DNA of 49,821 nucleotides from the NCBI GenBank assembly GCA_029959605.1, contig JASCOC010000021.1, positions 1 to 49,821 of the forward strand. The letters are read 5' to 3'. Position numbers and translations under genes: made by a program. Below, in pieces: positions 24,223 to 32,603 of this stretch; the stretch's first letter is position 1; each line of letters starts with the position of its first letter. The stretch is from Lysobacteraceae bacterium PS02340. Lineage in GTDB: Bacteria; Pseudomonadota; Gammaproteobacteria; Xanthomonadales; Xanthomonadaceae. A model generated the notes under the pieces. That model searched no databases. It worked only from the letters and a program-made list of their open reading frames with translations, and had not been told where the DNA came from.

Positions 24223-24337
24223 GCGCGCGGCGCGGAGGCGTCACGGCGGTCCCGATGTCATCCCGCATCGTCATCGTGCTGCCCACGGACGCACCGTCGT
24301 CTAGTCTGTGCAGCCCGCATTCGACCGAGTCGTCCCG

Positions 24338-25213
24338 ATGAAGCTCCAGCTGTCCCTCGAGTGGTTCCTCAATCCCGACCATCTGCCGCTGATCGCCGGC
24401 ATCCAGCTGGGCTGGTATCGCGACGCGGGCCTCGAACTCGAATTGCTGGTACCCGACGATCACTACGACGGACTGGCGGCGACGGTCAGCGGCGACGTCG
24501 CGTTCGCGTGCAACGAGCCGCTGCACATGATCGATGCGGACCGCCCCGGCCTCAAGGCGCTCGGCTGCTTCTTCGAAACCGATGGCGGCATCCTGTTGCA
24601 ACGCGCGGCCGGGCAGCGGCTTCTCGAAGGCGGCACGGTCCGGCTGGCGTCGCCGGTCGCGGGCGGCGTGACGGATGCGATCGCCGTCGAGATCCTGTCG
24701 CGCTGGTGCGTGCAGCAGGGCGCGGCGTTCGACGCGTCGCAGGTCGTGATCGAGAGCGCGGGCTTCGAGCATCTCGCCAACCTGCGTGCGGGCTTCGACG
24801 GCGCGTGGCTGTGCTTCGCCAACTTCGAAGGTGTCGAAGCACGGCTCGCGGGGCTCGACACGCACTTCATCGCCACGCACGAGGTGGGTCTGCACAACTT
24901 CTCGGCGCTGGAACTCTTCACCTCGCAGGCGTTCCTCGCCGAACATGCCGACGTGGTGGCGACCGTGACACGGCTGGTCGGGCAGGGCGCGACGCTGTGC
25001 CGCGACGATCCCGCGCAGGCCGCTGCCCTCTGGTACGCCTACAGCGGCACCGAAGCCACCGCGCTGATGGACGCGATCATCGCCGACACCTGTCCGCGCG
25101 TGGTCGGCCCCGTGCAGCGCGATGCCGGCCGCTGGCAGGGCATGTGGGACCAGTTCGACCGGCTGGGGCTGAGCCAGGTCGATCGCGCCGGCTACGCGGC
25201 GCTCTACGCATGA
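24338..25213 (+). CDS. NMT1/THI5-like protein without a signal peptide
   Basis: A 291-residue protein of the NMT1/THI5 fold, which covers periplasmic binding proteins for thiamine precursors and yeast THI5. The N-terminus LEWFLNPDHLPLIAGIQLGWY fits the family pattern very well. Bacterial transporter members (ThiY) have a signal peptide, but this frame starts directly in the domain and no upstream extension supplies one, so it should be cytosolic. It lacks the CCCFC iron motif of yeast THI5 and the PLP-site Lys. No ABC permease or ATPase gene is adjacent. It is probably co-transcribed with the D-2-hydroxyacid dehydrogenase 43 bp downstream. Ligand and role unknown. Confidence 0.7.
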   Translation: MKLQLSLEWFLNPDHLPLIAGIQLGWYRDAGLELELLVPDDHYDGLAATVSGDVAFACNEPLHMIDADRPGLKALGCFFETDGGILLQRAAGQRLLEGGTVRLASPVAGGVTDAIAVEILSRWCVQQGAAFDASQVVIESAGFEHLANLRAGFDGAWLCFANFEGVEARLAGLDTHFIATHEVGLHNFSALELFTSQAFLAEHADVVATVTRLVGQGATLCRDDPAQAAALWYAYSGTEATALMDAIIADTCPRVVGPVQRDAGRWQGMWDQFDRLGLSQVDRAGYAALYA

Positions 25214-25256
25214 TCCGCGCGCTCGCGCTGTCCAGGCCGATCGCAGGCGCGCGCGC

Positions 25257-26210
25257 ATGAAGATCGCGATCCTCGACGACTACCAGGACGCCGTGCGCCG
25301 GCTCGACTGCTTCCGGCTGCTCGATGGACACGACGTCACCGTGTTCAACCGGACACTCGAAGGCGATGCGCTGGCGGACGCGCTGGCCGGCTTCGATGCA
25401 GTCGTGCTCATCCGCGAGCGCACGCACATCGACGCCGCACTGCTGGCGCGATTGCCGGCGCTGAAGGTGATCTCGCAGACCGGCAAGGCCGGTCGGCACA
25501 TCGATCTCGCCGCGGCCGCGGCGCGCGGCATCGCCGTGCTGGAAGGCGAGGGCGATCCGACCGCGCCGGCCGAACTGACCTGGGCACTGGTGATGGCGGC
25601 CTATCGCCGCGTGCCGCAGTACGTCGCGCAACTGCAGGCCGGCGTGTGGCAGTCGAGTGTGACGCAGCCCGGACTCGAGCGCATCGGCCGTACGCTGCGT
25701 GGCGATGTGCTCGGGATCTGGGGCTACGGCAGGATCGGCCGGCTCGTCGCCGGCTACGGCCGGGCCTTCGGCATGCAGGTGCGCGTCTGGGGACGGGCCG
25801 GCAGTCGGGAGCGGGCCCTCGCGGACGGCGTCGCCGTGGCCGAATCGCGCGAGGCCTTCTTCGCGCAGGCCGATGTGCTGTCGCTGCACCTGCGGCTCGA
25901 CGATGCGACGCGCGGCATCGTCACCGGTGACGACCTCGCGCGCATGAAGCCGACCGCGTTGCTGGTCAACACGAGCCGCGCGGAACTCGTCGAACGCGGC
26001 GCAGTCGAGCGCGCGCTGCAGGCCGGCCGACCGGGCTTCTGGGCGCTCGACGTGTTCGAGCAGGAGCCGCTGCCGGCGACCTCGCCGCTGCTGCACAACG
26101 ATGCGGTGATCGCGACGCCGCATCTGGGCTACGTCGAGCAGGCGAGCTACGCACTGTATTTCTTCAGTGCGTTCCGCAATCTGGTCGCGTTCTTCGCAGC
26201 GCGCCGCTGA
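25257..26210 (+). CDS. D-2-hydroxyacid dehydrogenase, NAD-dependent
   Basis: A 317-residue cytosolic oxidoreductase that interconverts 2-oxo acids and D-2-hydroxy acids with NAD(H). The NAD site GYGRIG is at 156-161 and the catalytic trio is visible: Arg241 in NTSRAELVE, Glu270 in DVFEQEP and His289 in TPHLGYV. The N-terminal substrate domain carries SQTGKAGRHID. The family includes SerA, but this one lacks the regulatory ACT domain and its substrate is not evident. It follows the THI5-like gene by 43 bp and ends before a strong terminator. Confidence 0.88.
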   Translation: MKIAILDDYQDAVRRLDCFRLLDGHDVTVFNRTLEGDALADALAGFDAVVLIRERTHIDAALLARLPALKVISQTGKAGRHIDLAAAAARGIAVLEGEGDPTAPAELTWALVMAAYRRVPQYVAQLQAGVWQSSVTQPGLERIGRTLRGDVLGIWGYGRIGRLVAGYGRAFGMQVRVWGRAGSRERALADGVAVAESREAFFAQADVLSLHLRLDDATRGIVTGDDLARMKPTALLVNTSRAELVERGAVERALQAGRPGFWALDVFEQEPLPATSPLLHNDAVIATPHLGYVEQASYALYFFSAFRNLVAFFAARR

Positions 26211-26233
26211 TCCGCCGTGATCCGCACAAAAGA

Positions 26234-26257
26234 AGCCCCGCAGTGCGGGGCTTTTTT
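26234..26257. terminator. Rho-independent terminator, likely bidirectional
   Basis: AGCCCCGC (26234-26241), loop AGT, GCGGGGCT (26245-26252), then a run of six T ending at 26257. On the other side CACAAAAGA gives a T-rich tail for the opposing gene, so it can serve both convergent genes. Confidence 0.92.
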
Positions 26258-26280
26258 CTGGCTCCGATGCGTGCGATGAC

Positions 26281-26562
26281 TCAGCCCGCAGGCAGCTCGC
26301 ACTTCATCCTGCCGTCCACGTAGTACGGCTTCGGGACGTCGGGATTCTCGCTGGTGCGCTCGAACACGACCTCGAACGAATCGACATCCGGCGTGCCCTT
26401 GCGGTCGGTGCAGGCGTCCTGGAGCTTCTGCTTGACCGCGGCGAGACCGGCGTCGCGATTCGCCCCGTCGGCGCTGTTGGTCAGGTTGACGACTTCGGCG
26501 AATGCCTGCGGGCTGATGGCCAGCAGACAGCCGGCGAGGGCGACGATGTGCACGTGCTTCAT
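26281..26562 (-). CDS. Small exported protein, unknown function
   Basis: A 93-residue protein with a signal peptide (residues 1-22, PQAFA-EVV). The mature part has two Cys (DACTDRKG and MKCELP) that could form one disulphide, and the centre is acidic. AAGGAGA lies just upstream of ATG 26562 on the minus strand; the longer frame to 26607 is not needed. I recognise no family. It is convergent with the dehydrogenase gene across the shared terminator. Confidence 0.7.
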   Translation of the reverse strand: MKHVHIVALAGCLLAISPQAFAEVVNLTNSADGANRDAGLAAVKQKLQDACTDRKGTPDVDSFEVVFERTSENPDVPKPYYVDGRMKCELPAG

Positions 26563-26712
26563 GGCATCTCCTTGAGGTGGTGGTGATCCGGTATCCCGTC
26601 GCGACACCGCGGCAATGGCCGGTTCGCGGACCGCCGTATCCTAAGCCGCACCGGTGAACATCCCGTTCTCGGCTGCACGCGACCGATGCCGGCGCGTATC
26701 ACGCGCATGCGC

Positions 26713-27606
26713 TCAGATGCCGCTACGCCACGCCGCATGGCGTCGACGCCAGCTGCCCGCGAGCTGCGCGGGCGATTCCGCATAGAGCCGCGTGCCCAAC
26801 GCGTGCGCGCGACGCGCCAGTGCGCGCTGCTGTGCCCGGAGGGGCGCCTCCAGTGCAGCCACGATTCCGGCGTCCACGCCGGTCATCGCATGCAGGTGGT
26901 CGGCCAGCACCGCGAGGTCGTGATGCAGGCCGAGCGTGTCGCCCAGTTCCACGGCGCAGACATGGATCGCGCGCATCGGGCCGGGCCACACCGGTTGCAG
27001 CAGGCGCAGGTGGAAGGCGTGGTCCTTGGTGCGCTTGCGCCAGTCGTGGAAGGCCTCGTCGTCGCCAGCCCCGCCAGCCGCGCGCATCGCCTTGCGGGCA
27101 CGACGGTAGCTGGAGGTCAGGCCGGCCTCGAACGCCTCGAATCCGTCATCGGCGAGCCGCCAGGTCGCGATGCGCGGCAACGCCGCTTGCAGTTCCGATC
27201 TCGCCGCATCGAGCAGGGTGTCGGGATCGTGTGCAGTCTCGACCGCCTTGCCGTGCTGCACGAGCAGCTGTCGCACGGACCCGACCGCGTCCGCGTGCGC
27301 CGGCCCGGCATGCGCGGCCACGCGTTCGAAGGTCCCGATCAGTACATCGGCATCGCGCTTCGGGCCGAGCGGCGCCGCGATCCCGCGGAAGGCCGTGTTC
27401 TCGGCCCGGTATCCGTCGAACGATGGACGCACCAGACGCAGCAGGCCCCGGATCTTCTTGATGCGTTTGCGCACGTCGTGGATGGCACCTGCGGTGTCGA
27501 CCGCAGCCGTGTCGATGCTGCGGATCGCCGCCTGCACCTGCTCGCGCGCGATGCGGCGCAGCGACGTCTGCGCTTTCGAATCCTTGCGTCTGATGCGATA
27601 CGCCAT
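26713..27606 (-). CDS. CHAD-domain protein
   Basis: A 297-residue all-helical protein. Two internal repeats each carry the conserved basic-His helix of CHAD domains: HDVRKRIKKIRGLLRL near residue 43 and FHDWRKRTKDHAFHLRLL near residue 192. The fold forms a positively charged pore that binds inorganic polyphosphate. There is no attached CYTH domain. It should be a cytosolic polyphosphate-binding or granule protein. ATG 27606 has GGGAG upstream. It is 62 bp after the SPFH/zinc-ribbon operon on the same strand, so it may be co-transcribed. Confidence 0.82.
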   Translation of the reverse strand: MAYRIRRKDSKAQTSLRRIAREQVQAAIRSIDTAAVDTAGAIHDVRKRIKKIRGLLRLVRPSFDGYRAENTAFRGIAAPLGPKRDADVLIGTFERVAAHAGPAHADAVGSVRQLLVQHGKAVETAHDPDTLLDAARSELQAALPRIATWRLADDGFEAFEAGLTSSYRRARKAMRAAGGAGDDEAFHDWRKRTKDHAFHLRLLQPVWPGPMRAIHVCAVELGDTLGLHHDLAVLADHLHAMTGVDAGIVAALEAPLRAQQRALARRAHALGTRLYAESPAQLAGSWRRRHAAWRSGI

Positions 27607-27668
27607 GCCACGCTCCCGTCGTCCGGAGATCCAGCACCCGTGACACTCACGCACGGGTGACCCGGGCG

Positions 27669-27956
27669 CTAGCCTTCGGGCGGCCCGTCGTCCGCGTTGC
27701 GCGCTTCGCTCGGCACGCGCCGCACCCGCGCCCGGTAGGCGCCCACGTTGTCGCCCTGGATGCGCGTGGCCTGGGTGCCGGTGATGGTGCCGACCTTCGC
27801 GTCGTTGCCGGTCACCGGCTTGGCGTCGATGCTGGTTTCGCGTTCGAAGGCGTGCGACTTGTCGGTGTTGCGGTAGAACCGGTACAGCGCCCAGTACAGC
27901 GCGGTCGCACCGGCGGGGCCGGAGAGCAGCAGCCACAGTCCACTGTCGTCGCTCAT
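27669..27956 (-). CDS. Small membrane protein of the SPFH operon
   Basis: A 95-residue protein with one hydrophobic helix at about residues 7-25 (LWLLLSGPAGATALYWALY) and a basic, polar tail of about 70 residues that ends EARNADDGPPEG. It has no recognised domain. Its ATG overlaps the stop of the zinc-ribbon gene by four bases (ATGA), so it is translationally coupled to it. Its role is presumably that of an accessory subunit of the SPFH complex, by context only. Confidence 0.6.
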   Translation of the reverse strand: MSDDSGLWLLLSGPAGATALYWALYRFYRNTDKSHAFERETSIDAKPVTGNDAKVGTITGTQATRIQGDNVGAYRARVRRVPSEARNADDGPPEG

Positions 27957-29269
27957 GACATGCCCACCAGAATCATGATCGCGATGCCCTCGATGAAGGT
28001 GCCGGCGGTCAACGCGGCCAGCAGCAGTTTCCATTGCTGCACGGGCACGCTGCCCATGGTTTCGCCGGTCCGGCCGTTGACCGCGATGTAGTGCAGCAGG
28101 CCGCCGTTCCGGCCGGGCTGGTGATACGAGTACAGCCAGACCGGCAGGTACATCGAGACCCAGCGCGTGCCGTGCACGTCGAGCTGTTCCTGCTCCCAGC
28201 GCACGCCGCGATCGAACCGCCGCGTCGTGCCTTCCACCTGCGCGCGCGCGATCGACAGCAGCTGGTCTTCCAGACGCGGCTGCAGCTGCTGCACGTTGCT
28301 GTTGCGCTTCTCGGAGGTGAAGCCCGACAGGTAGGACGCGTTCCACTTCACCGCGTTCTTGGTGTCGAACGGCAGGATCGTGTTGATGATGTTGTTGGTG
28401 TTGACGTTGACGTCCAGGTTGCCGCGCTCGGCGGACGATTCCAGTGGCAGGTCGTCGACGGTGAACTCGACGTGGCGCTCGACCTGGAAGACGTCGGCGT
28501 CGTAGTAAGTCTTCTTGTTGTTGTCCGTGCCGCGCGTGTACTGGCGCGTCTTGATCTCGCCCTTGCCGGCCACCGACGCGCTCGCGCTGCCGTCGACGAT
28601 CATGTAGGGCAGGTAGACGCCGACCACATTCTCCGGCGTGAACTCGTCCTTGAACGCCTTGAGCGCGAACAGCCGCCGCTTGTCGACGAACTGGCGGATG
28701 CGCGCGACGGCGTCGTCCTTGCGGATGTGGAACGGCAGCACCGCATCGGGCACCGCGCCGTTGGCGATCTGCTCGTTGACGCCGAACACGTGGCGGCACC
28801 AGTGGCAGCGCGCCGTCATCGTGCTTTCGGTGTTGACCGTCACTTCCGCGCCGCAGCCGGCGCATTTGAAGGTCATCAGGCTGGCGGCATCGGCGGCGAT
28901 GTCGCGTGCGCCGGATGCGATGACGGTGCCGCGCAGATCGGCGATGCCTTCGCCGAATCCGAAGGCTTCTTCCACGCGCTCGCCATGCCATTCATTGCGG
29001 CAGTACAGGCACACGAGAATGTCGGTGCCGGCGCGCTGGCGGATGTCGGTCGCGCCGCATTTCGGGCAGCGGTTGAGGCCGTCCTTCAGTTCGTCGGCGG
29101 ACGTGACGATCGCCAGCGGATCGGGCGCTTCGAGTTCGTCGCGGATCGGGTCGGGCAGCGTGGCCGGATCGACCGGCGACGTTCCCGGCAACGGCGGCAC
29201 GTCACGCGGCGAACCCGGGCCGTCGACGGGACGCACCGGCAACGGCGGCGGCAACTTGGTATCGGACAT
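27953..29269 (-). CDS. Membrane protein with zinc ribbons (TFIIB-type)
   Basis: A 438-residue protein. After a Pro-rich N-terminus there is a zinc ribbon at about residues 67-91 (RCPKCGATD then CLYCRNEW) and a second at about 136-160 (KCAGCGAEV then RCHWCRHVF). A long beta-rich middle part includes VGVYLPYMIVDG and RWVSMYLPVWLYSY, and a C-terminal hydrophobic helix (about 415-435) anchors it. The family is annotated as TFIIB-type zinc ribbon-containing proteins. It lies 21 bp after an SPFH gene, an arrangement I recall from B. subtilis ydjG/ydjI, which recruit PspA to the membrane. No PspA gene is present here. Confidence 0.75.
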   Translation of the reverse strand: MSDTKLPPPLPVRPVDGPGSPRDVPPLPGTSPVDPATLPDPIRDELEAPDPLAIVTSADELKDGLNRCPKCGATDIRQRAGTDILVCLYCRNEWHGERVEEAFGFGEGIADLRGTVIASGARDIAADAASLMTFKCAGCGAEVTVNTESTMTARCHWCRHVFGVNEQIANGAVPDAVLPFHIRKDDAVARIRQFVDKRRLFALKAFKDEFTPENVVGVYLPYMIVDGSASASVAGKGEIKTRQYTRGTDNNKKTYYDADVFQVERHVEFTVDDLPLESSAERGNLDVNVNTNNIINTILPFDTKNAVKWNASYLSGFTSEKRNSNVQQLQPRLEDQLLSIARAQVEGTTRRFDRGVRWEQEQLDVHGTRWVSMYLPVWLYSYHQPGRNGGLLHYIAVNGRTGETMGSVPVQQWKLLLAALTAGTFIEGIAIMILVGMS

Positions 29270-29290
29270 GGGCGCGGTGCTTCAGGCGGC

Positions 29291-30442
29291 TTACAGGCCG
29301 AGCGCCTTGGCCTTGAGCGCGTCGTAGTCGTCCTGCGTGATCAGACCGAGGTCGAGCATCTCCTTGGCCTTCTTGAGCTTGGCCACCGGATCGTCCGCCG
29401 CCGGCGCAGCCGGTGTGGCCGGCTGCTGCAGGCTGCCGATGCCGCCGGCCATGCCCGACGCCATACCCAGACCGACAAGACCTGCCGCGCCGCTGTGTTC
29501 GCCGGCCGACTGCATGCCCTGGGCGACGCTCGCCTGCAGGTTGGAATTGCCGCGCGAGCCGGCGAGGGCGTCGGCGCGCTGCACGGTCTTCAGCAGTTCG
29601 CGGGTGTTGGCGTCGTATTCGATCGAGACGATGGCGGTCTTGACGATGGCCAGGCCCCGGTCGGACTTCCACTGGTAGCCCTGTTCGACGGCAGCGGAGA
29701 GGCTCTGCGCGAAGCCCAGCGAATCCTGCTGCAGCTTGGTGATGCGATTGCCCTTGCCCGGATCGTTCGTGTACAGGCTGAAGGCCGGTGCGAGCGAGCT
29801 CACGACTTCGTTGAACAGCTGGCTGGCCGCCGCGTTGTCGATGTCGGTGAAATCGAACACCTGGCCCGGCGCGAGATAGCTCGCAGGCACGAAGTTCTTA
29901 ACGAACAGGATCGGGTCGACGATCTTCAGCGTGTAGGAACCACGCGTCAGCGCGCCGACCTGCGTGCCGAGGAAGCCGTCGTCCCAGTAGATCTCCGACT
30001 GCGTGCCGAAGCGGTTGTCCGGCAACTCCTTGAGCGAGACGAAGAACGCCGCCTGCTGGCCGCCCGGCTGGCCGCCGAACTTGAAGCGCTCCCAGCTCTG
30101 CCTGATCAGCGGGCTGACGATGCCGTCGCCGGCGAAGATCGACTGCGAATTGATGTCGTCCGAGCGCCACTCGTAACCGCCCGGCTCGGCGACGAAGCCG
30201 GTGATCGCGCCGTCCTGGAACAGCAGCAGGCCGTAACCTTCGGGCACGACGATCTTCGAGCCGTTGCTGATGATGTTCGACGAGCCGCGCGTGTTGGACC
30301 CGCGTCCGGCATTCGTGCCCTGCGGTACCGCCGCGAACAGCGCCGCCGTCGACGGCAGACCGGTCGGCACCGTCAGGAAGTCCTTCCACTGGTCGGCCAG
30401 TACGCCGCTGACCGCACCCGACACCGCCTGTACGAGACCCAT
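29291..30442 (-). CDS. SPFH-domain protein with C-terminal SHOCT helix
   Basis: A 383-residue protein of the virion-core / YdjI type of the SPFH (band 7) superfamily. Residues about 60-310 form the SPFH domain (VVPEGYGLLLFQDGAITGFVAEPGGYEW, then LKIVDPILFVKNFVP). There is a Gly/Met-rich linker, and a C-terminal SHOCT motif (DDPVAKLKKAKEMLDLGLI and DDYDALKAKAL). No signal peptide. It probably oligomerises at the membrane into a scaffold. ATG 30442 was chosen over the 14-residue longer frame because the SPFH protein begins MGLVQAVSGAV. It is the first gene of a three-gene operon with the zinc-ribbon and small membrane proteins. Confidence 0.85.
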   Translation of the reverse strand: MGLVQAVSGAVSGVLADQWKDFLTVPTGLPSTAALFAAVPQGTNAGRGSNTRGSSNIISNGSKIVVPEGYGLLLFQDGAITGFVAEPGGYEWRSDDINSQSIFAGDGIVSPLIRQSWERFKFGGQPGGQQAAFFVSLKELPDNRFGTQSEIYWDDGFLGTQVGALTRGSYTLKIVDPILFVKNFVPASYLAPGQVFDFTDIDNAAASQLFNEVVSSLAPAFSLYTNDPGKGNRITKLQQDSLGFAQSLSAAVEQGYQWKSDRGLAIVKTAIVSIEYDANTRELLKTVQRADALAGSRGNSNLQASVAQGMQSAGEHSGAAGLVGLGMASGMAGGIGSLQQPATPAAPAADDPVAKLKKAKEMLDLGLITQDDYDALKAKALGL

Positions 30443-30558
30443 GGCAATTCCCTTCAGTTCGTGGCCGGGCAGGGTGCCCGCCATGTCGGCGGATCATAGC
30501 GTCGCGACCGTAAGAGGTTGCTAGTGCTGGTCGTCATGCGGTGTGCGGGGCGGGACGT

Positions 30559-30858
30559 CTAGATCACGCGCACCCGTTCCTGGGTATGGACGACCAGGCC
30601 CTGTGAGGTCGGGCGGTGTTGGAGCGGAGACACGCCGATCGCAAGCGCGCGTCCGGAGGCGAAGACGCGATTGGCGCCCGCCAGATGCAGCGCGAGGCAA
30701 GGCGGTTGAGCCGGGCATGCGCTGAGGGTGGCAGCGTCGCTCGTGCACAGGACAGACGAGCCTGCAATCCGCACGCGCGCGGCTGAGTTCCAGACAGCCG
30801 CCTGCGCACCGTGCACGCACATCACAATGGCCGCGGATGTGAGCACTGGCTGTCCCAT
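30559..30858 (-). CDS. PAAR-like protein, partner of the gpV-like gene
   Basis: A 99-residue protein beginning GQPVLTSAAIVMCVHGAQA, with VRIAGSSVLCTSDAATLSACPAQPPC in the middle. The repeated short beta segments and conserved Cys resemble small PAAR-like tip proteins encoded after baseplate gpV genes in contractile injection systems. ATGA overlaps the stop of the gpV-like gene, so the two are coupled. I cannot prove the PAAR identity by eye. No other tail, sheath or ATPase genes are present in the window. Confidence 0.5.
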   Translation of the reverse strand: MGQPVLTSAAIVMCVHGAQAAVWNSAARVRIAGSSVLCTSDAATLSACPAQPPCLALHLAGANRVFASGRALAIGVSPLQHRPTSQGLVVHTQERVRVI

Positions 30859-31325
30859 CAGACGATCTCCAGCGCGCCGCGGTTGATGGACACCACCGGT
30901 CCGGCAAGCGTCATGCGCGCGCCTTGGGCGTTGTCGAGCACGATGCCGGTTGGACCGATTTCGATGATCGCGCCTTCGGACGTGCGGACCGACCATGTGT
31001 CGAAAGGTGGCGCGGCGGCAGGCATTGGGGGTGGACGAGATTGCGCCGTCCAGAACACACCGCACCAGATGGGCGTACTGATGTCGCCCGCTTCGAACTC
31101 GATCCATACCGTGTCGCCGATCTCGGGCAGCAGCGGCGGCACACCAGGCGGCAGGCACGGGAGCGCCCAGTCCATGCGTGCTGTACCGGCGAGGGCGGGC
31201 ATCGACACCTTGAGCCGAGCCAGGCCGCTCGGATCCCGATTGTCGACAATGACGCCGCGATACTTGCCGTAGTAATGCACTGGCGAACTCCGTGGTGCGT
31301 TTCGAAAGCCGTTGACCGGAAGCAT
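30858..31325 (-). CDS. Phage baseplate gpV / VgrG-like OB-fold protein
   Basis: A 155-residue protein. Its N-terminal part reads HYYGKYRGVIVDNRDPSGLARLKVSMPAL and then WALPCLPPGVPPLLPEIGDTVWIEFEAGD with IPIWCGVFW-like strands, the OB-fold of baseplate spike proteins (gpV, VgrG gp5 domain). The C-terminal 55 residues form a small beta segment (SEGAIIEIGPTGIVLDNAQGARMTLAG), the repeat pattern of a short beta-helix needle. The start is ATG 31325 or, directly before HYYG, GTG 31280. It is only 35 bp after the membrane-protein gene and coupled to the PAAR-like gene. It would be the tip of an injection device, but none is encoded here. Confidence 0.65.
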   Translation of the reverse strand: MLPVNGFRNAPRSSPVHYYGKYRGVIVDNRDPSGLARLKVSMPALAGTARMDWALPCLPPGVPPLLPEIGDTVWIEFEAGDISTPIWCGVFWTAQSRPPPMPAAAPPFDTWSVRTSEGAIIEIGPTGIVLDNAQGARMTLAGPVVSINRGALEIV

Positions 31326-31360
31326 TGGGCAACGGCGGGTTGCGGCAGCCGTGCTCGCGC

Positions 31361-32125
31361 CTACCAGACCAGACCCATGAGCCACGCATCCGCTGCGGTG
31401 CCCGGCATCAGCAACGCCGGCGCCAGATGCACGACGAGGAAGAACGGTGCGCCCCACAGCGTCTCGCGGTGGATGCGGCGCAGGGTCGCTAGGTCGTAGA
31501 CCACCAGCACGATGGCCAGCGCCAGCAGGCCGCCGATCGTGATCAGGACGCCGTCGACACCGCCGAACAGCGGCAAGTCGGCGAGACGGATCAGGGCGGG
31601 GGAAATGATCGCCAGCGAGGCCAGCAGCATCAGGCGCCGGTGCGCTTCGGCGCGCCGGCGCAGCAGCAGGCCGCGCACGAGGAACACGACGTAGGCGGTC
31701 AGCGCACCGGCATCGCCCCAGATGATCAGGCTGAGCAGCGGGCGTTGCGCTTCGACATCGACGCCCTGAGCGCGCCAGCTGTGCACGAGCTGCACGAGCG
31801 TGATCAACGAAGTCACAACGACGCAGAGCGCGACGACTGCACCCAGCACACCGAGCCGCCGGTGCAGCGTCACGCGTCCATTGGCGATCAGCAGGCTCTG
31901 CGTCGCGAACAGTACGAACCAGGCTGTCACCGCGAAGCCGTGGACGTGCAAATGCAGGGCGAGCGGTCCCTCGGCCGCGCTGCGGAAGAAGAACGTGTTC
32001 CAGAAGCCTGCGAACACGGCGGCGAGCAGCAGCAGCGCCATGGCCGGAAAGAACACGGTGCGGTGGCGCGGCAAAGTCGCGGCGCCGGGGATGGTGGACG
32101 CGGTCAGGCGATCGGGTGGATACAC
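31361..32125 (-). CDS. Multi-pass membrane protein, unknown function
   Basis: A 254-residue protein with seven predicted helices and several conserved His, for example HLHVHGFAVTAWFVLF and VTLHRRLGVLGAVVAL. The family is frequent in proteobacteria without a known role; the His pattern recalls DUF2306 or b561-like proteins. The start is uncertain. I favour GTG 32125, which has CGGAG six bases upstream; ATG 32263 would add a polar, non-conserved stretch of 46 residues. It is the first gene in a block with the gpV-like pair, though the link may be accidental. Confidence 0.6.
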   Translation of the reverse strand: MYPPDRLTASTIPGAATLPRHRTVFFPAMALLLLAAVFAGFWNTFFFRSAAEGPLALHLHVHGFAVTAWFVLFATQSLLIANGRVTLHRRLGVLGAVVALCVVVTSLITLVQLVHSWRAQGVDVEAQRPLLSLIIWGDAGALTAYVVFLVRGLLLRRRAEAHRRLMLLASLAIISPALIRLADLPLFGGVDGVLITIGGLLALAIVLVVYDLATLRRIHRETLWGAPFFLVVHLAPALLMPGTAADAWLMGLVW

Positions 32126-32603
32126 GGGGCGCTCCGGCAGATGGGTGCGAAATCGAAGGGCGAGAGGCCGCGCGACTTCCGGGAGAACGGAGAAACCGGT
32201 TCGAACCTGCCATCGGATCGGCGGCGCAGCGCCAGCTGTGTGACCGCTAGCGCTTTTTGGCACTAGCGCCCGATACAGCGCGCCTTCTGCCGGGATGACG
32301 GCGCCGGCAAGACCCGGGTCGCGAAATCAGGTGAGCCGCGGGAAAGCAATACCGATCGATGGTCGGCCGTCCACCGCGAGGACTGGTCTTTCACCCGCGA
32401 TCTACGAGGGCACGTGCAGCCCGCGCAATACGGATCACCGCGGCGCCAGGTCCGATTCCAATACTGGTGAGCAGGAAACGGCGCGGTGATCTGCGCCCGT
32501 TCTGCGTTCTGCAGATCTTCCCGATAACGGGATCACGCGACCCCCGGGTGCGTTGCTATTCTCGAACGCAACCGCTCGACGCGTTGCGCGCACAGGCTTC
32601 CGG
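32126..32603. other. Intergenic region between divergent genes, no gene seen
   Basis: About 480 bp separate the start of the membrane gene (-) and that of the GNAT gene (+). Small frames exist on both strands but none has family features or a good start. A 10-bp palindrome GGTTCGAACC lies at 32198-32207. It should contain two divergent promoters, which I could not place with confidence. Confidence 0.4.

Noticed and set aside
24223..24337. Possible TPP riboswitch ahead of the THI5-like gene
   Set aside because: The gap is short and lacks the CTGAGA and ACCTGATC-type conserved words.
30559..31325. Prophage or type VI secretion cluster
   Set aside because: Only the gpV-like and PAAR-like genes are seen; no sheath, capsid, lysis, integrase or baseplate genes are nearby.
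32198..32207. GGTTCGAACC resembles a tRNA T-arm
   Set aside because: No acceptor, D or anticodon arms fit around it on either strand; it is just a 10-base palindrome.
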